The notes under the pieces are model-generated. The model made no database searches. It was not told where the DNA came from and was given only the letters and a program-made list of their open reading frames with translations. The translations under genes were made by a program, and so were the position numbers. A stretch of DNA of 46,248 nucleotides from Hallella colorans (GTDB lineage Bacteria > Bacteroidota > Bacteroidia > Bacteroidales > Bacteroidaceae): NCBI RefSeq assembly GCF_003096815.1, contig NZ_QENY01000024.1:1-46248 (forward strand), written 5' to 3'. Below are positions 18,288 through 26,696 of the stretch, in pieces. How positions within the stretch are numbered: position 1 is the first letter of the stretch; each line of letters opens with the position of its first letter.

Positions 18288-19337
18288 TTAAGTACCCCAT
18301 TTTTCGTTATCTATCTTGCTCTCCACCTCGTTTTCTATATTGTCAGGCAGGTTGCAGAAGAAATCTATGCCCGTTCTTCGTTCCAACTCATCTATGGTGA
18401 TGTATTCTGTCACGCTGTTCTCCTCGTGTGGGGACCATATGCCTATGGCCGAATAACTGTTAGAAGACTTGCTGTAATAAAGCAGCGCCATATAGAAATA
18501 TTTGGGTACGATAAGTTCTGTCTTGGTATATCCTTTGATGTTTCCCGGATCAATTGTGGCCGCTTTTACAACGTATAAAGTGTCTTTGGAATCTTTTCCC
18601 TGTGGCGCCCACGTGCTCCTTACCTTGTTTTCCAAATTACCCCACACGCCTCCATTATGCGCCTGGATTTGTGGTTGCATATTAGACATGTAGAATGTCT
18701 GTGAGTTTTGTTCTTTTGAGCAAAGTCGATCTCCTGATGGACACAAGTGCCCACGGCTGTAGCCAGAGCCACTATATTCATTAGGAGAAACATTATAGAC
18801 AGATGGTATCTTGGGGTCTTCTATAAAAGCATTCTGTCTTTTCACGTTTTTTAGCATGTTACCGGCATACATTTGATAGCACGACCATCTGTTAGCGCGC
18901 CGTTTGCCATCCCACTCTATCGAATAAGTGATACCATAATTGGGCGTGGAGTGAGTTACTTCAAAAGTAATGTCAGAACCTTGGTACAATTTTGGAAACT
19001 CCAATCGCCAAGCCTCTGGGTTTTTCTGTAAGTCTATTTCGTTATTTTTATTGACATTGGTGCCGTCGGGAATAATTGAGGGTTGGTTGCTCCAAAAAAC
19101 GACATGGTGTATCTGGGAGTAAAGAAAATCTACCGAGCCTTCTCTCTTTGTGTATATTTTGATACCCAACGAGTCGCCACTTGGCGTGAAAATCACTCGC
19201 ACACTGTCTTGCGCATCCTTGTCATAGTTGAAAGCGACACCAGTTTTTAGCGTCACGCTCTTAACCATTTTGTCAGATTGAGCAGTGGCGTTGAAAGCTA
19301 TAAATATGGCGAATAAAAAAAGCAATTGTCTTTTCAT
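18288..19337 (-). CDS. Secreted DNA/RNA non-specific endonuclease
   Basis: 349 aa with a signal peptide (residues 1-19, ...FNATAQ), so exported. Residues 20-120 form an N-terminal domain of no recognised family. The C-terminal half (about 121-335) is an NUC-type beta-beta-alpha-metal nuclease: GYSRGHLCPSGDR with general-base His197, MSNMQPQ (217-222) and the metal-binding Asn228 region NGGVWGNLE. The motif usually written DRGH reads SRGH here (Ser194). The probable role is digesting extracellular nucleic acid. It lies 35 bases after the OB-fold gene, which reads in the same direction, so the two form an operon. Confidence 0.88.
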   Translation of the reverse strand: MKRQLLFLFAIFIAFNATAQSDKMVKSVTLKTGVAFNYDKDAQDSVRVIFTPSGDSLGIKIYTKREGSVDFLYSQIHHVVFWSNQPSIIPDGTNVNKNNEIDLQKNPEAWRLEFPKLYQGSDITFEVTHSTPNYGITYSIEWDGKRRANRWSCYQMYAGNMLKNVKRQNAFIEDPKIPSVYNVSPNEYSGSGYSRGHLCPSGDRLCSKEQNSQTFYMSNMQPQIQAHNGGVWGNLENKVRSTWAPQGKDSKDTLYVVKAATIDPGNIKGYTKTELIVPKYFYMALLYYSKSSNSYSAIGIWSPHEENSVTEYITIDELERRTGIDFFCNLPDNIENEVESKIDNEKWGT

Positions 19338-19372
19338 GTGTTCAATATAATAATAGGTGGTATGAACAAAAA

Positions 19373-20641
19373 CTATTTTATGTATTTTTTTCCGTTAAAG
19401 ATATAAATGCCCTTCGACATTTTTGCGGGCGAAACACGTCGTCCTGTAATGTCGTATATGATGGCATGGCTCTGCTTATTGTTAACAAGTGCGCCAATCC
19501 CTGTCGTGACTTTGCTTATGGGCGAGAACTTCGCGGCAACATCTGCTGATGGGTTGCCTTGTCTCGCCGAAGCCTCATTGTACACCAAACTGAGTTCGTC
19601 GATACCATTCGTTGTGGCGTTTGCGATGCCCGAAAGGTTGTATGTGCAGCTGGCCTCCAAGGCGTCAATAGGGGTTATATTAAAGGTATTTGCGACATTT
19701 ACATTCCCGGTACCATCGTTTCCTATGTTTGCGTCCTGCATTTTCACATCTTTGATAGTAACCCAATCGGCGTAATGCTTAGACCAGTCTGCGGACTTAA
19801 TGACTGTTGGCTCGACGTTTAACTCGGTCACAGGTTTGGCGATGGCAAGTAGATTGGTATTGGTTTTGTCTGTTGCTACCATGACAGGCATATTGCCCAC
19901 CATCATTTTTTTACCAGTTATGTAGCCCGCCACATGGTCGTTATATGCCATTGTGGGTGTCTTGTCAAACTGATAGAAGCATATGGCGCCCGTTTTGTCA
20001 CGCAAATAGGCAGTGGAGCCATGTACGTATGTCACACGAGCGTTCATGTCATTGCTTAAATAGAGCGTTCCTTCCTTGCCATTAGGTAAAGCTACAAATT
20101 CCGCGATACTATTAACCTTGGCTATCTTTTCTTCTGCGGGAGGATTTATCGTACCACCGCCTTCGGTATATACTATTTGGATAGACTTGATATAGATGGC
20201 TTTTGAGGATTGTTGCTGAAAGAGAAGCGTAATCTTTCCAGAAGCGTTATCGGTGAATGATGCCGATGATGGAGAAGCCGTGAGTTTGTATGGCGTGCCA
20301 AACGTCGTGTCTCCTACTGTCACGGAGAGTGTGGCGTCGATACCTTTCGCGCCGCTTGTGTTTACTATTATCTTCGATACTGAGCCTTTAATGTCTGATG
20401 TGGAAAGCGTAATGGTCTTTGCTGGTTTATTGGCACTACCTATTTGTTGACCTTTGAGCTCTTGGTATCCCCAATAGCCGGCGCCTGTAGCGATGATTTC
20501 CCAGTTCACGTGGCTTAATTCAACCACGCCGTCGCCGTTAAGTGTCGCGGCATCGAACACATGTCTGTATTCGTTTGCCAACGCCGCCGTCGAAATGAAT
20601 GCTAATAGCGATAAGATTGTTAGTCGTAAGTTTTTAATCAT
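19373..20641 (-). CDS. Secreted OB-fold-like protein with sorting-type C-terminus
   Basis: 422 aa. The signal peptide ends near residue 22 (ISTAALA). Residues 25-158 form a beta-rich domain that looks like a carbohydrate- or ligand-binding sandwich. After a proline linker (INPPAEEK, about 165-172), residues 173-300 resemble the secreted OB-fold found in many Prevotella proteins (FVALPNGKEGTLYLSNDMNARVTYVHGSTAYLRDKTGAICFY...). The protein ends YDITGRRVSPAKMSKGIYIFNGKKYIK, a short tail of the type IX secretion or surface-sorting style. It precedes the secreted nuclease in the same transcript and may help to bind nucleic acid, but that is inference. Confidence 0.65.
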   Translation of the reverse strand: MIKNLRLTILSLLAFISTAALANEYRHVFDAATLNGDGVVELSHVNWEIIATGAGYWGYQELKGQQIGSANKPAKTITLSTSDIKGSVSKIIVNTSGAKGIDATLSVTVGDTTFGTPYKLTASPSSASFTDNASGKITLLFQQQSSKAIYIKSIQIVYTEGGGTINPPAEEKIAKVNSIAEFVALPNGKEGTLYLSNDMNARVTYVHGSTAYLRDKTGAICFYQFDKTPTMAYNDHVAGYITGKKMMVGNMPVMVATDKTNTNLLAIAKPVTELNVEPTVIKSADWSKHYADWVTIKDVKMQDANIGNDGTGNVNVANTFNITPIDALEASCTYNLSGIANATTNGIDELSLVYNEASARQGNPSADVAAKFSPISKVTTGIGALVNNKQSHAIIYDITGRRVSPAKMSKGIYIFNGKKYIK

Positions 20642-20698
20642 GTTTGTTTGTGTCGTTAAATTATTAGTGATATTACATCAAAACGGAAATTAAGTGTG

Positions 20699-20706
20699 CA
20701 AATATA
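20699..20706 (-). promoter_or_regulatory. -7 box for the OB-fold/nuclease operon
   Basis: The complement reads TATATTTG followed by C, the Bacteroidota -7 consensus, 58 bases before the ATG at 20641. No good TTG lies at the -33 distance, so the promoter may need an activator. Confidence 0.4.
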
Positions 20707-20807
20707 CGCATTAAATATGATTTATGTGTAGAAAAAAATGGCATTTTCGTGTATATATTTTGGTTACAATATTGTTTTGCCGTTTTCTTATCGTTAAGTA
20801 AGATAGG

Positions 20808-21386
20808 TTAATACGTAAGGAGAGTATGTTTCATGTACCTGATGAGTTTCAAAATTTTTCTGATTTGACAACCAACTTGTTTTTCTGAGATTTCCACTTC
20901 GTATGCTATTTATAGGCATTTCATACCGTTTAGTTTGTTCACCAAGATAATTTGTCCGCATCTTTTAGGCAGATTTTCAATGCTTTCCAGAGAGGCTGAC
21001 TGCTTTGTGAATTTGTTACGGGCTTCGCTGTCTGAAATGGCGGCGTCAAAGTCTTGTAGCAGATTGCAGACAATATCTATATTTTTGCACTGCAGGCAGT
21101 CAAAAAAAACATTGACATCCATGATGCAAACGCAACCCTTTGGTGCCTGCGGAGTGGTTTGGTATAAATAGACAAAACTATCCTGAATGCCATTTCCTGC
21201 CTGCTCGACGCCGTTGTCAAGGTGGTACGTGGTACAAAGACACAGCGGATGATAATATTTTTTCAATGAGAGATCTAAATTTATGCTATTTGATTGTAAG
21301 CGTAAAATTAAGTATTTTTTTTGAATAACATTTGATGTGGCGTGTGCTAAACCTCTACATGATCTATGTTTTCCAAACAAAGCCAT
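20808..21386 (-). pseudogene. Decayed ECF sigma-70 factor with an in-frame stop
   Basis: Read as one frame of about 192 codons this gives an ECF sigma factor. Region 2 resembles LKKYYHPLCLCTTYHLDNGVEQ...IQDSFVYLYQ. Region 4 begins LESIENLPKRCGQIILVNKLNGMKC. At 20910-20912 a TAA stop interrupts it, and the same frame then continues IAYEVEISEKQVGCQIRKILKLI, the helix-turn-helix that recognises the -35 element, to a final TAA at 20808-20810. The region 2.3-2.4 part (VNVFFDCLQCKN) is also eroded. The open part alone (20910-21386, 158 aa) would lack DNA recognition. No anti-sigma or SusC/SusD partner is adjacent. The start is uncertain; the ATG at 21386 is the first available. Confidence 0.7.
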
Positions 21387-21472
21387 CTTGTCATCTCAGG
21401 GAAGCCTACAACAGCATGTTTGCTTGATACATAGGATATGGGAAGATGAACACAATGTGATAATGGTATAAC

Positions 21473-21489
21473 AAAATCATTATGATTTT
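21473..21489. promoter_or_regulatory. Dyad AAAATCAT-T-ATGATTTT upstream of the AraC-type gene
   Basis: A perfect 8-bp inverted repeat around one base, 44 bases upstream of the -33 element at 21533. Its spacing suits an operator for the adjacent regulator, but nothing shows which protein binds it. Confidence 0.35.
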
Positions 21490-21532
21490 CATAAAAACAT
21501 TAAACAAATCTTAGAAAAATATATTAAAAATG

Positions 21533-21563
21533 TTGGAAAATAAATTTAACTTTATTATCTTTG
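21533..21563 (+). promoter_or_regulatory. Promoter of the AraC-type gene
   Basis: TTGG at 21533-21536, a 19-base spacer, and TATCTTTG at 21556-21563, an exact match to the Bacteroidota consensus, 37 bases before the ATG. Confidence 0.75.
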
Positions 21564-21600
21564 CGATATGTTCTTACTAACGATTCAAAATCCTTAAGTC

Positions 21601-22083
21601 ATGGCAAAGTATAACATAACGGAAATAAAAGAAAAAGAGGCCTCGTATAGGACTTTGGTAAGTCCACAGATGATGGATGAACTCGAAGCGCGCATCAACG
21701 ATGTTATCATTATCCAAAAAAAATATCGTGACAAGAACTATTCTGCCAAACGTCTTGCTGAGGATTTGGGTACCAACACTCGGTATATCTCGGCCGTCGT
21801 GAACGTAAGGTTCCACATGAATTATACTTCTTTGGTCAATTATTATCGCATCAGGGAGGCTATGACGCTATTGGTAGATAAGCGCTACAAGGATTTGACC
21901 ATGGAAGAAATTTCCGACACCGTGGGCTTTTCCAATAGACAATCATTTTATGCTTCATTCTTCAAAAACACCGGAATGACGCCACGCGAATACAAAATGA
22001 AGCAAATGGAGTGTCACCCAGTGCTTCAAGATAAACCCAAAAAGCGTGGTCGAAAGCCAGGTTCCAAGAATAAAAACAGATAG
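21601..22083 (+). CDS. AraC-family DNA-binding protein with AT-hook tail
   Basis: 160 aa, with no ligand-binding domain of the usual AraC size. Residues about 45-140 form the double helix-turn-helix: YSAKRLAEDLGTNTRYISAVVN for the first, LTMEEISDTVGFSNRQSFYASFFKNTGMTPREYK for the second. The C-terminus is basic, KKRGRKPGSKNK, and contains the AT-hook core RGRKP (149-153), which binds the minor groove of AT-rich DNA. The N-terminal 40 residues are charged and helical. Regulators of this short type are common in Bacteroidota; the target is unknown. The sigma-factor pseudogene lies divergently upstream and tRNA genes follow. Confidence 0.82.
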   Translation: MAKYNITEIKEKEASYRTLVSPQMMDELEARINDVIIIQKKYRDKNYSAKRLAEDLGTNTRYISAVVNVRFHMNYTSLVNYYRIREAMTLLVDKRYKDLTMEEISDTVGFSNRQSFYASFFKNTGMTPREYKMKQMECHPVLQDKPKKRGRKPGSKNKNR

Positions 22084-22155
22084 AGCTTGGGTTAAGTGTA
22101 AATAGTAACGCAAGCATGTTAAATGTTTTTTTGTTTGAAAAAACATCACAAAACG

Positions 22156-22187
22156 TTTGGTGATACCAAATAAATCTGTTACCTTTG
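22156..22187 (+). promoter_or_regulatory. Promoter of the tRNA pair
   Basis: TTTG at 22156-22159, 20 bases, TACCTTTG at 22180-22187. It lies 46 bases before the first tRNA, and both tRNAs end in one terminator. Confidence 0.75.
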
Positions 22188-22233
22188 CAACCGCATTTCA
22201 AGAATGCAGTGAGGTTGACAAACCCTCCGGAAT

Positions 22234-22320
22234 GGAAGTTTGGGTGAGTGGCTGAAACCAGCAGTTTGCTAAACTGCCGTGCGCGTTAGCGTACCGGGGG
22301 TTCGAATCCCCCAGCTTCCG
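22234..22320 (+). tRNA. tRNA-Ser (anticodon GCT)
   Basis: An 87-base cloverleaf with acceptor stem GGAAGTT/AGCTTCC, the D arm, anticodon stem-loop CAGTTTGCTAAACTG with GCT, the long variable arm expected for serine, and T arm GGGGGTTCGAATCCCCC. Discriminator G; the CCA end is not encoded. It reads AGC/AGU codons. Confidence 0.95.
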
Positions 22321-22340
22321 CGGAGATCACAACTTCAAAT

Positions 22341-22412
22341 GGTCGATTCATCTAATGGTTAGGATACAAGATTCTCAATCTTGGCATAGGGGTTCGATTC
22401 CCCTATCGACTA
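22341..22412 (+). tRNA. tRNA-Glu (anticodon CTC)
   Basis: A 72-base cloverleaf with acceptor GGTCGAT/ATCGACT, anticodon stem CAAGA/TCTTG around TTCTCAA giving CTC, and T arm AGGGGTTCGATTCCCCT. It lies 20 bases after tRNA-Ser and is co-transcribed with it. CCA is not encoded. It reads GAG. Confidence 0.93.
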
Positions 22413-22427
22413 CAAAATAAAATGATT

Positions 22428-22456
22428 AAACCTTGGATAGTTTGTCCAAGGTTTTT
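22428..22456 (+). terminator. Terminator of the tRNA transcript
   Basis: A perfect 10-bp stem (aaaccttgga with tccaaggttt) and 7-base loop, followed by a run of T. It lies 15 bases past tRNA-Glu. Confidence 0.88.
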
Positions 22457-22616
22457 TTTGTGCACTGCGGTCACTTTTGTCTCGCAACCTTATAAATTCC
22501 GTCATTGGGCGAATAGATGATCTCAAAAATCTTAAACTTTTATTTTTCAAAATAGATTTTTTGCCAACATTTTGTCTAAATTTGGCCTTTATGCGCAATT
22601 TTGTCAGTGTATTTCT

Positions 22617-22650
22617 TTTGTTTTTATTCGATTTTTACATCTAACTTTTG
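22617..22650 (+). promoter_or_regulatory. Possible promoter of the LysM gene
   Basis: TTTG at 22617-22620, 21 bases, TAACTTTTG at 22642-22650. A second box TATTTTTG at 22651-22658 lies directly after it but lacks a -33 element. One of the two probably drives the gene starting at 22690. Confidence 0.35.
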
Positions 22651-22689
22651 TATTTTTGCACAACTATATGATATTTAGTATGTGAACAA

Positions 22690-24006
22690 ATGAGAAGATT
22701 TTCCATATATTTGTTGATGGTTGTCACCATGTGTTTCGCTATGGAGGCAATGGCACAGTCTGGCCAATGGCGAGATATGTATAAAGCGAAAAAGAAGGAT
22801 ACCATCTTCGGCATTGCCAAAAAGTATAGTATATCCATACCAGAGCTGATGAATGCCAACCCTGAAATGAAAAGCGAGGGCTATGAACTAAAAAAAGGTG
22901 ACATGGTGTTCATTCCATATAGCAGGCCCACGGTTCAATCCACCCCCAAAACGAATGCCTTGAAAGTGGGTGTAATGCTGCCCCTACACAATGTGGATGG
23001 TGACGGAAGGCGCATGGTGGAATATTATCGTGGCTTTCTCATGGCATGCGATGACTTGCGAGCAGCTGGTTTTTCCATTGATGTTCATGCATGGAATGTA
23101 AACATTGACGCGGACATATCCCATTTAACCAAGGAGGCTGAGGCTGCCCAATGCGATATTATTTTCGGGCCGCTCTATAGTCATCAGGTACATGGATTGG
23201 CCGAATTTTGCAAGGCGCGCAATATCAAGATGGTGATACCGTTCTCTATTAATGGCGACGATGTGGCAAGGTATCCACAGATTTTCCAAGTTTGGGAGTC
23301 GGCAGACAAACTCAATAATGGTGCGATCGATGCTTTTATGCGTCATTTTCCTAATACCAACGTTGTTTTTATAGACTGTAACGATGCTACTTCTCAAAAA
23401 GGGATTTTTACGTTTGCCCTACGCAATAGGTTGGAAAATAAAAACATACACTATAAAATTACTAACTTGAACAATAGCGAAACCATGTTTGCCAAGGCAT
23501 TTAGCATGACCCAGCCCAATGTTGTCATTCTCAACACAGGGCGCTCGCCCGAGTTGAATGTGGCAATAGCCAAGTTAGAATCTCTAAAAAATGCCAATCC
23601 GAGGTTAAAGATTTCACTTTTCGGTTATACTGAATGGCTGATGTATACGGAAAACAACACAGAGCGTTTCCACCGTTTCGACACCTATATTCCCACACAT
23701 TTTTACTACAATCCGTTGGATGGCAGAACACGTCGTTTAGAGCAAAACTATCGTCGATGGTTCAGGCAAGACATGCAGACAGCTTTGCCACGGTTTGCTA
23801 TCATGGGCTATGATCAAGCGCAGTTCTTCTTGCGTGGCATGAAAAGATATGGTAGGAGCTTCGTGGGGAGTAAGGAGCAAAATTCTTACACAGCTTTACA
23901 AAATCCGTTAATTTTTAAACAAGTAGGGGCTGCTGGTATGCAAAATGATTTTCTCCAGCTCATACATTTTGTCCCCGGAGGCGGTATAGAATCTATCGTT
24001 TATTAA
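22690..24006 (+). CDS. LysM domain fused to a periplasmic-binding (Peripla_BP_6-like) domain
   Basis: 438 aa. Signal peptide 1-23 (...AMEAMAQ). A LysM domain at about 30-77 (DTIFGIAKKYSISIPELMNANPEM...LKKGDMVFIP) would hold peptidoglycan. From about 95 to 425 the protein resembles type I periplasmic-binding proteins: VGVMLPLHNVDGDGRRMVEYYRGFLMACDDL, DIIFGPLYSHQVHGLAEFCKARNIKMVIPFS, then VVFIDCNDATSQKGIF. No ABC transporter genes are nearby, so it is probably not a transport receptor but a wall-tethered sensor or scaffold. The next gene, an outer-membrane barrel, starts 4 bases after the stop and is surely co-transcribed, which suggests a link between peptidoglycan and the outer membrane. Confidence 0.83.
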   Translation: MRRFSIYLLMVVTMCFAMEAMAQSGQWRDMYKAKKKDTIFGIAKKYSISIPELMNANPEMKSEGYELKKGDMVFIPYSRPTVQSTPKTNALKVGVMLPLHNVDGDGRRMVEYYRGFLMACDDLRAAGFSIDVHAWNVNIDADISHLTKEAEAAQCDIIFGPLYSHQVHGLAEFCKARNIKMVIPFSINGDDVARYPQIFQVWESADKLNNGAIDAFMRHFPNTNVVFIDCNDATSQKGIFTFALRNRLENKNIHYKITNLNNSETMFAKAFSMTQPNVVILNTGRSPELNVAIAKLESLKNANPRLKISLFGYTEWLMYTENNTERFHRFDTYIPTHFYYNPLDGRTRRLEQNYRRWFRQDMQTALPRFAIMGYDQAQFFLRGMKRYGRSFVGSKEQNSYTALQNPLIFKQVGAAGMQNDFLQLIHFVPGGGIESIVY

Positions 24007-24009
24007 CTC

Positions 24010-24777
24010 ATGACCAAGCATCTCATCATCACACTGCTATTTTTAACGCCACTCGCTGTTTTAGCACAAGTGGGCGAGCACCGCAACACCTTTTCGGTGG
24101 GTGTGAATGGAGGCTATAACCTTTCCACCATTCGGTTCACGCCAAAAGTTGTACAGAAGATGAAAGGTGGTTTGTCTGGTGGCCTTTCAATGCGCTATAC
24201 GGTTGAAAAGTATTTTGCCACCATCGCTTCTGTAGCTGTAGAGGTCAATTATGGGCAGATGGGTTGGAGCGAGGACATCCGTGACAAGAATGATCAGCCT
24301 GTTATCAACGAAACGACAGGCCAACCCGAAGAGTACAGTCGCACCATTAATTATGTGCAAGTTCCTTTCTTGGCGCATTTGGCATGGGGCAGAGAAGAAC
24401 GTGGTTTCAATTTCTTTTTGAATGCCGGACCACAGTTCGGATGGTATCTGAACGAGAGCACTAAGAGCAATTTTGAATGGGCAACTCGCAACATGGCCGA
24501 TAGAGCTAATACCATCGTGGCGCAAGACACCATGGCTGTGGAGAACAAATTTGACTATGGCATTACTGCTGGCTTGGGTTTGGAATACAGCCATCCGCGC
24601 ATAGGACACTTCTTACTTGAAGCGCGTTATTACTATGGATTGGCAAATATTTATGGCGATTCCAAGCGCGACTATTTCGGGTCGAGCAATTTTGGGACAA
24701 TCATGCTCAAGTTATCCTATCTCTTTGATATTACTCGATACAGGGGCACTCATAGCAATCAGTTATCCCGGCACTAA
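24010..24777 (+). CDS. Outer-membrane beta-barrel protein, PorT-like family
   Basis: 255 aa with signal peptide (about 1-20, LAVLAQ). The rest is alternating beta strands with aromatic ends of an 8-stranded OMP_b-brl_2 barrel: TFSVGVNGGYNLSTI, GGLSGGLSMRYTVEKYFATIASVAVEVNY, YVQVPFLAHLAWG, FNFFLNAGPQFGWYL, DYGITAGLGLEYSH, FLLEARYYYGLANI. PorT and its relatives have this form, and PorT itself belongs to type IX secretion, but this gene is paired with the LysM protein rather than with other por genes, so I give no symbol. It starts 4 bases after the LysM stop. Confidence 0.78.
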   Translation: MTKHLIITLLFLTPLAVLAQVGEHRNTFSVGVNGGYNLSTIRFTPKVVQKMKGGLSGGLSMRYTVEKYFATIASVAVEVNYGQMGWSEDIRDKNDQPVINETTGQPEEYSRTINYVQVPFLAHLAWGREERGFNFFLNAGPQFGWYLNESTKSNFEWATRNMADRANTIVAQDTMAVENKFDYGITAGLGLEYSHPRIGHFLLEARYYYGLANIYGDSKRDYFGSSNFGTIMLKLSYLFDITRYRGTHSNQLSRH

Positions 24778-24825
24778 CCATTGAATGATATATTAAGATT
24801 ATAAACCTTTAAAATTAAATCAAGT

Positions 24826-26517
24826 ATGTTTGAAAATCAACCCAAGGGCCTTTTTGCCTTGGCCCTCGCCAACACTGGCGAGCGATTTGGTTATTACACC
24901 ATGATCGCCATTTTTACGCTTTTCTTACAGGCGAAGTTTGGTTTCGATGAGGGGCAAGCCTCCGGCATCTATTCCGCATTCCTCGCCGGCATCTACTTCC
25001 TTCCACTTATCGGTGGTATCTTGGCAGACAAGTTTGGTTACGGCAAGATGGTCGTTACAGGCTTAGCCGTTATGTTTATAGGCTACTTGCTGTTGGCCAT
25101 ACCTGCCAATGATAATGTGGCTTATTGGAGCATGATAGGTGCATTGGCACTTATTTCTTTAGGCACCGGCTTGTTCAAAGGTAACTTACAAGTGATGGTG
25201 GGTAACCTGTATGATGATAAGCGTTATGCGAGCAAGCGCGATACAGCTTTCTCGTTATTCTATATGGCTATCAATATCGGTGCCATGTTTGCTCCGACCG
25301 CTGCCACGGCCATGACCAATTGGATGATGGGGCGCGATGGTTTTGTCTATGATGGCCGCATACCGTCCATCGCACACCAAATCATTGATGGTACAGCTTC
25401 GCAGGCCAACACAGATTTGGTACAGGGACTCATCAAAAGCGGGGCCATCGCCACTAACTATACAGGCGATTTGGTAACCTTCGCACACCAGTACATAGAA
25501 AGTTTGTCAAGGTCATACAACTATGGATTTGGCATTGCCTGCTTGTCGCTCATACTTTCTGCTGTAATCTATTTCTCATGCCGCCGCCTTTTCAAACATG
25601 TTGAGGGCAACTCCAAGCAGATGGTAGAAGATGCCAAGGCTGCTAATAATGCCAACGTGATAGAGGAAGAATTAACTCCGCAAGAGACTCGTCAGCGCGT
25701 AACGGCCCTTATATTGGTATTTATTGTGGTTATATTCTTCTGGATGGCATTCCACCAAAACGGTTTGACGCTCACCTATTTTGCACGCGATTATACCGCA
25801 AGCACTGTGACAGGTGCTACCCGAATGGGCTTCAATGTATGGATATTGGCATTTTTTGCTATTCTTATTTACTCACTATTCTCGTTTTTCCAGTCAAAGA
25901 CGAGCAAGAGCAAGACTATCGCTGGTGTTGTAGCTGCACTGAGTTTGGTGGGTGCTGGCAGCATCTATTTTGAATTACCCGATAGTTTCACCATCCTACC
26001 TCAACAGTTCCAGCAGTTCAATCCTTTCTTCGTGGTAGCGCTTACACCTTTCTCTCTGCTGTTGTTCTCAGCCTTGGGTCGTAGTGGTAAAGAGCCAACA
26101 GCCCCTCGCAAGATCGCATACGGCATGCTGATAGCCGCTTTGGCTTACTGTTTGCTCTCTGTTGGCAGTATGGGCATGCCTACACCCGCCGCACTGAGTG
26201 CAGATGCCAACTTGCTTACTAATCCCGCATCGCCCAACCTGCTCATAGGTACCTACCTTGTGCTCACGTTTGCTGAACTTCTGCTTAGCCCCATGGGCAT
26301 CTCGTTTGTCAGCAAGGTGGCTCCTCCAAAACTCAAGGGAGCTATGATGGGCGGATGGTTTGCTGCCACAGCCATTGGCAATTATGCGGTGCAAATCACA
26401 GGTCGTCTCTGGGGAGATCTGCCGCTTACGGCCATCTGGGGCATTCTCATTGGCCTTTGCTTGCTTGCCGCAGTTTTCATGTTCTCTATGATGAAGAGGC
26501 TCGAGAAAGTTTGCTAA
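24826..26517 (+). CDS. POT/PTR2-family peptide transporter
   Basis: 563 aa inner-membrane protein of the major facilitator superfamily, a proton-driven importer of di- and tripeptides. About 12-14 transmembrane segments are apparent, with PTR2 signatures near the start (NTGERFGYYTMIAIFTLFLQ) and GTGLFKGNLQVMVGNLY followed by DTAFSLFYMAINIGAMFAPTAA. The ExxER proton-coupling motif is altered: Asn16 stands where the first Glu is expected, while Glu19 and Arg20 remain. It has a 48-base gap from the barrel gene and probably a separate unit. A hairpin follows at 26560-26595. Confidence 0.92.
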   Translation: MFENQPKGLFALALANTGERFGYYTMIAIFTLFLQAKFGFDEGQASGIYSAFLAGIYFLPLIGGILADKFGYGKMVVTGLAVMFIGYLLLAIPANDNVAYWSMIGALALISLGTGLFKGNLQVMVGNLYDDKRYASKRDTAFSLFYMAINIGAMFAPTAATAMTNWMMGRDGFVYDGRIPSIAHQIIDGTASQANTDLVQGLIKSGAIATNYTGDLVTFAHQYIESLSRSYNYGFGIACLSLILSAVIYFSCRRLFKHVEGNSKQMVEDAKAANNANVIEEELTPQETRQRVTALILVFIVVIFFWMAFHQNGLTLTYFARDYTASTVTGATRMGFNVWILAFFAILIYSLFSFFQSKTSKSKTIAGVVAALSLVGAGSIYFELPDSFTILPQQFQQFNPFFVVALTPFSLLLFSALGRSGKEPTAPRKIAYGMLIAALAYCLLSVGSMGMPTPAALSADANLLTNPASPNLLIGTYLVLTFAELLLSPMGISFVSKVAPPKLKGAMMGGWFAATAIGNYAVQITGRLWGDLPLTAIWGILIGLCLLAAVFMFSMMKRLEKVC

Positions 26518-26559
26518 GCACATGCCATGATCTTTTTCATGGATGCAACCTACTTTTTT

Positions 26560-26595
26560 CATCCCATGTCCAATCACCTATTTGGGCATGGGATG
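26560..26595 (+). terminator. Hairpin after the peptide transporter
   Basis: Arms catcccatg and catgggatg form a perfect 9-bp stem 43 bases past the stop. No T run follows, so its terminator role rests on position only. The IS element begins some 18 bases further on. Confidence 0.45.
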
Positions 26596-26655
26596 ATAAA
26601 TTAGATATTCAAAAATATTGCTGTCCGGTAAAACTTAAAAGGACATAATGATCTT

Positions 26656-26696
26656 GCTCGAAGCCCTTTATAATCGGAATTCGAGCTTTCTTTTTC
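26656..26696 (+). terminator. Terminator-like hairpin at the left end of the middle IS copy
   Basis: Arms gctcgaa (26656-26662) and ttcgagc (26680-26686) followed by tttcttttt on the plus strand. It would stop plus-strand read-in from the transporter side, and the corresponding hairpin in the right-edge copy is at 46194-46224. Confidence 0.5.
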
